In this document: piece after piece, positions 7,216 to 8,510 of the stretch
How positions within the stretch are numbered: the stretch's first letter is position 1
Layout: each line of letters begins with the position of its first letter
Assembly (NCBI GenBank): GCA_013215905.1
Contig: JABSQI010000058.1
Coordinates: 1 to 8,510 of the forward strand
Direction: 5' to 3'
DNA length: 8,510 nucleotides
Source of the DNA: Legionellales bacterium
GTDB taxonomy: Bacteria; Pseudomonadota; Gammaproteobacteria; PIVX01
Made by a program: the position numbers and the translations under genes
The notes under the pieces: generated by a model
The model's database searches: none
The model's input: the letters and a program-made list of their open reading frames with translations, nothing else
What the model was told of the DNA's origin: nothing

Positions 7216-8136
7216 CTAGAATTTAAATTTATTTTCTATGGATACTCTAAATAAAATTGCCAGGGTAGTATACGTTATAATTAAATTACTACCACCATAA
7301 CTAATCAATGGTAAATTTAATCCTTTTGTTGGTAAAATACCAGTATTAACACCCATGTTGATTAATGTTTGCACAGTTATTAATACCGTTATTCCCTGAG
7401 CTAAATAACCATTAAAATGTAACTTCAATTTATGAGCCTCTTTACCAATTTGCATACCCCTGATAAAAAATATAGCATATAAAGCCAACACAAAGACTCC
7501 TCCTAATAAACCCAGCTCCTCTATTATTACAGCAAAAATAAAATCTGTATGAGCTTCAGGCAAATAAAATAACTTCTGCACGCTATTTCCAAGACCAACT
7601 CCAAACCATCCACCTTGTCCAAAAGCTATTAATGATTGAGTTAATTGATAACCGCTATCAAATTGATTAGCCCAGGGATCCAAAAATCCCGTTAATCTTG
7701 CCAATCTATAAGGAGATGATACAGCTAGGATAGAAAAAGATAACAAAGATGCTATAACTAACAAAGTGAAAGTCCACAAACTAACTCCACCTAGAAACAA
7801 TAAACATAATGATGTTATTACCAAAACAACTGAAGCACCAAAATCTGGTTCACACAATAACAAAAAAACAACTAGTGAAACCATCAGCATAGCGTTTATA
7901 AAGCCAATTATATTAGTTCTAACTCTTTCTTGATAAACAACTATATATCTAGATAAGTAAATAATTATACATAATTTAGCAATCTCAGAAACTTGAATAC
8001 GGATAAAGCCAAAGTCAAGCCATCTTGTACTGCCATTAACAGTTCTTCCCACTCCAGGAATTAAAACTAAAGATAACAATATGAATGTTAAAATCAATTT
8101 TTTTATAGACTCATATTAATTTTCATAAAATTTTAA
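7216..8136 (-). pseudogene. ftsW: FtsW lipid II flippase/septal glycosyltransferase, N-terminally truncated, probably inactive
   Basis: FtsW is the SEDS-family membrane polymerase of septal peptidoglycan. From a TTG at 8095-8097 the frame gives 293 residues matching the latter two thirds of FtsW: VNGSTRW (20-26), EPDFGASVV (83-91), FLDPWANQFDSGYQLTQSL (138-156), GVGLGNSVQKL (166-176), YLPEAHTDFIFAV (178-190, holding the conserved Asp), LPTKGLNLPLISYGGS (255-270). Full FtsW is about 370-415 aa; about 115 N-terminal residues with the first membrane helices are absent. Upstream in the same frame, YESIKK follows a TAA at 8116-8118, and before that LKFYEN also resembles family sequence, so an in-frame stop interrupts the homology before it ends at a TGA at 8137. 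No ATG start with a Shine-Dalgarno sequence exists. I call it a pseudogene; translation from TTG cannot be excluded. It abuts the truncated patatin gene. Confidence 0.8.
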
Positions 8137-8140
8137 TCAA
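8116..8140. other. Junction of two broken genes (patatin 3' loss / ftsW 5' loss)
   Basis: Reading the minus strand, the patatin-like frame ends in FESKKF and a TGA at 8137-8139; directly after it, FtsW-like sequence (LKFYEN, a TAA, then YESIKK) begins. Neither gene has the end it should have, and no intergenic DNA or terminator separates them. The likely breakpoint is within a few bases of 8137. No insertion-sequence end or target duplication is visible, so a deletion, illegitimate recombination or assembly join are the options. Confidence 0.6.
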
Positions 8141-8510
8141 AATTTTTTAGATTCAAATAATTTTATCAATTCTACATTTTCTGGTCCTATATTCTTTTTC
8201 ATGAACTTTGTACCATTTAAAAAACCATATGGTTGGGTTCCAATTATCATCCTTCGGCCATCGTTGACAATTGTTGGTGAATATATCATCAATGGAATTT
8301 CACTATCAAACTCTGCCTGCTGATAATCTCCTAAAGTCTTATCCATAACAAACCCAGTATTCTTATGCAGTTGCTGTTCAAAGGTATAGCCGCGATCTAC
8401 TGGATATTCTCGTCCGTCTACATTCACAGATCGATATCTTAAAAACAAATCATGACTCACTAAACTCAATGCTACATTATTCAATAAATCCTTAGAAATG
8501 CTTTCCAAAT
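8137..8510 (-). pseudogene. Patatin-like phospholipase fragment, 3' truncated and running off the window
   Basis: The frame is open to the window edge (the leading TTG codon is not a real start), giving 123 visible residues. Segments YTFEQQLHKNTGFVMDKTLG (41-60), DYQQAEFDSEIPLMIYSP (61-78) and TIVNDGRRMIIGTQP (79-93) resemble the internal region of large patatin-like phospholipases common in Bacteroidota, lipid acyl hydrolases with a Ser-Asp dyad. In that family, as I recall it, this region precedes the segment carrying the catalytic Asp (a DAG/DGG-type motif), yet here the protein stops after ELIKLFESKKF. The C-terminal part with that Asp therefore appears lost, and the fragment should be inactive. 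The next thing downstream is the decapitated ftsW. The family call is from memory and moderately sure; foreign origin is inferred. Confidence 0.55.

Noticed and set aside
8095..8127. A tiny frame ATGAAAATTAATATGAGTC.. (MKINMSL, then stop) overlapping the region just before the ftsW TTG, possibly a leader coupling translation to the TTG.
   Set aside because: Seven codons in AT-rich DNA at a rearrangement scar are expected by chance and no Shine-Dalgarno sequence precedes it.
1..8510. CRISPR array, tandem repeats, or a defence operon hidden in the spacers.
   Set aside because: No regularly spaced direct repeats or defence genes are visible; the spacers hold only AT-rich DNA and the two small remnants listed.

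Overview
The window is AT-rich throughout (roughly 30% GC by eye) and looks like a gammaproteobacterial chromosome in decay, most likely from a host-associated or intracellular lineage. MurC, FtsW and OpgB read as gammaproteobacterial; the MurC is nearest in style to the Legionella/Coxiella type. Intact genes are separated by long AT-rich spacers that hold gene and transposon remnants. The taxonomic placement is inference from remembered family sequences; no search was run.

Layout. (1) 1-1686, plus strand: the 3' part of a large surface protein. The tail of an inverse-autotransporter (intimin/invasin-type) beta-barrel is followed by a passenger ending in a clan CE cysteine-enzyme domain (Ulp1/YopJ-like, with His, Glu, Gln and Cys in the expected order). 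This is the most unusual gene here. (2) 1872-2381 and 4876-5385, minus strand: two secreted proteins, each 169 aa at its preferred start, whose N-terminal halves look distantly alike. (3) 2745-4637, minus, between those two: opgB (mdoB), phosphoglycerol transferase I, which modifies periplasmic glucans; it lacks the C-terminal extension of the E. coli enzyme. (4) 4724-4852 and 5511-5582: two degraded fragments, a helix-turn-helix peptide and a probable tnpB/omega-RNA end of an IS200/IS605 element. (5) 5781-8136, minus: intact murC, preceded by an ftsW that has lost its N-terminal third. Neither murG (normally between them) nor murB (normally after murC) is present. (6) 8137-8510, minus: a piece of a Bacteroidota-style patatin-like phospholipase that stops early.

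Two broken genes, patatin without its 3' end and ftsW without its 5' end, meet at about 8116-8140 in the same orientation. This looks like a rearrangement or deletion scar, or possibly an assembly chimera.

Functionally, several genes concern the envelope: peptidoglycan precursor synthesis (murC), septal glycan polymerisation (ftsW, probably dead here), periplasmic glucan decoration (opgB), two exported small proteins and a surface-anchored enzyme likely to act on host or neighbouring-cell targets.
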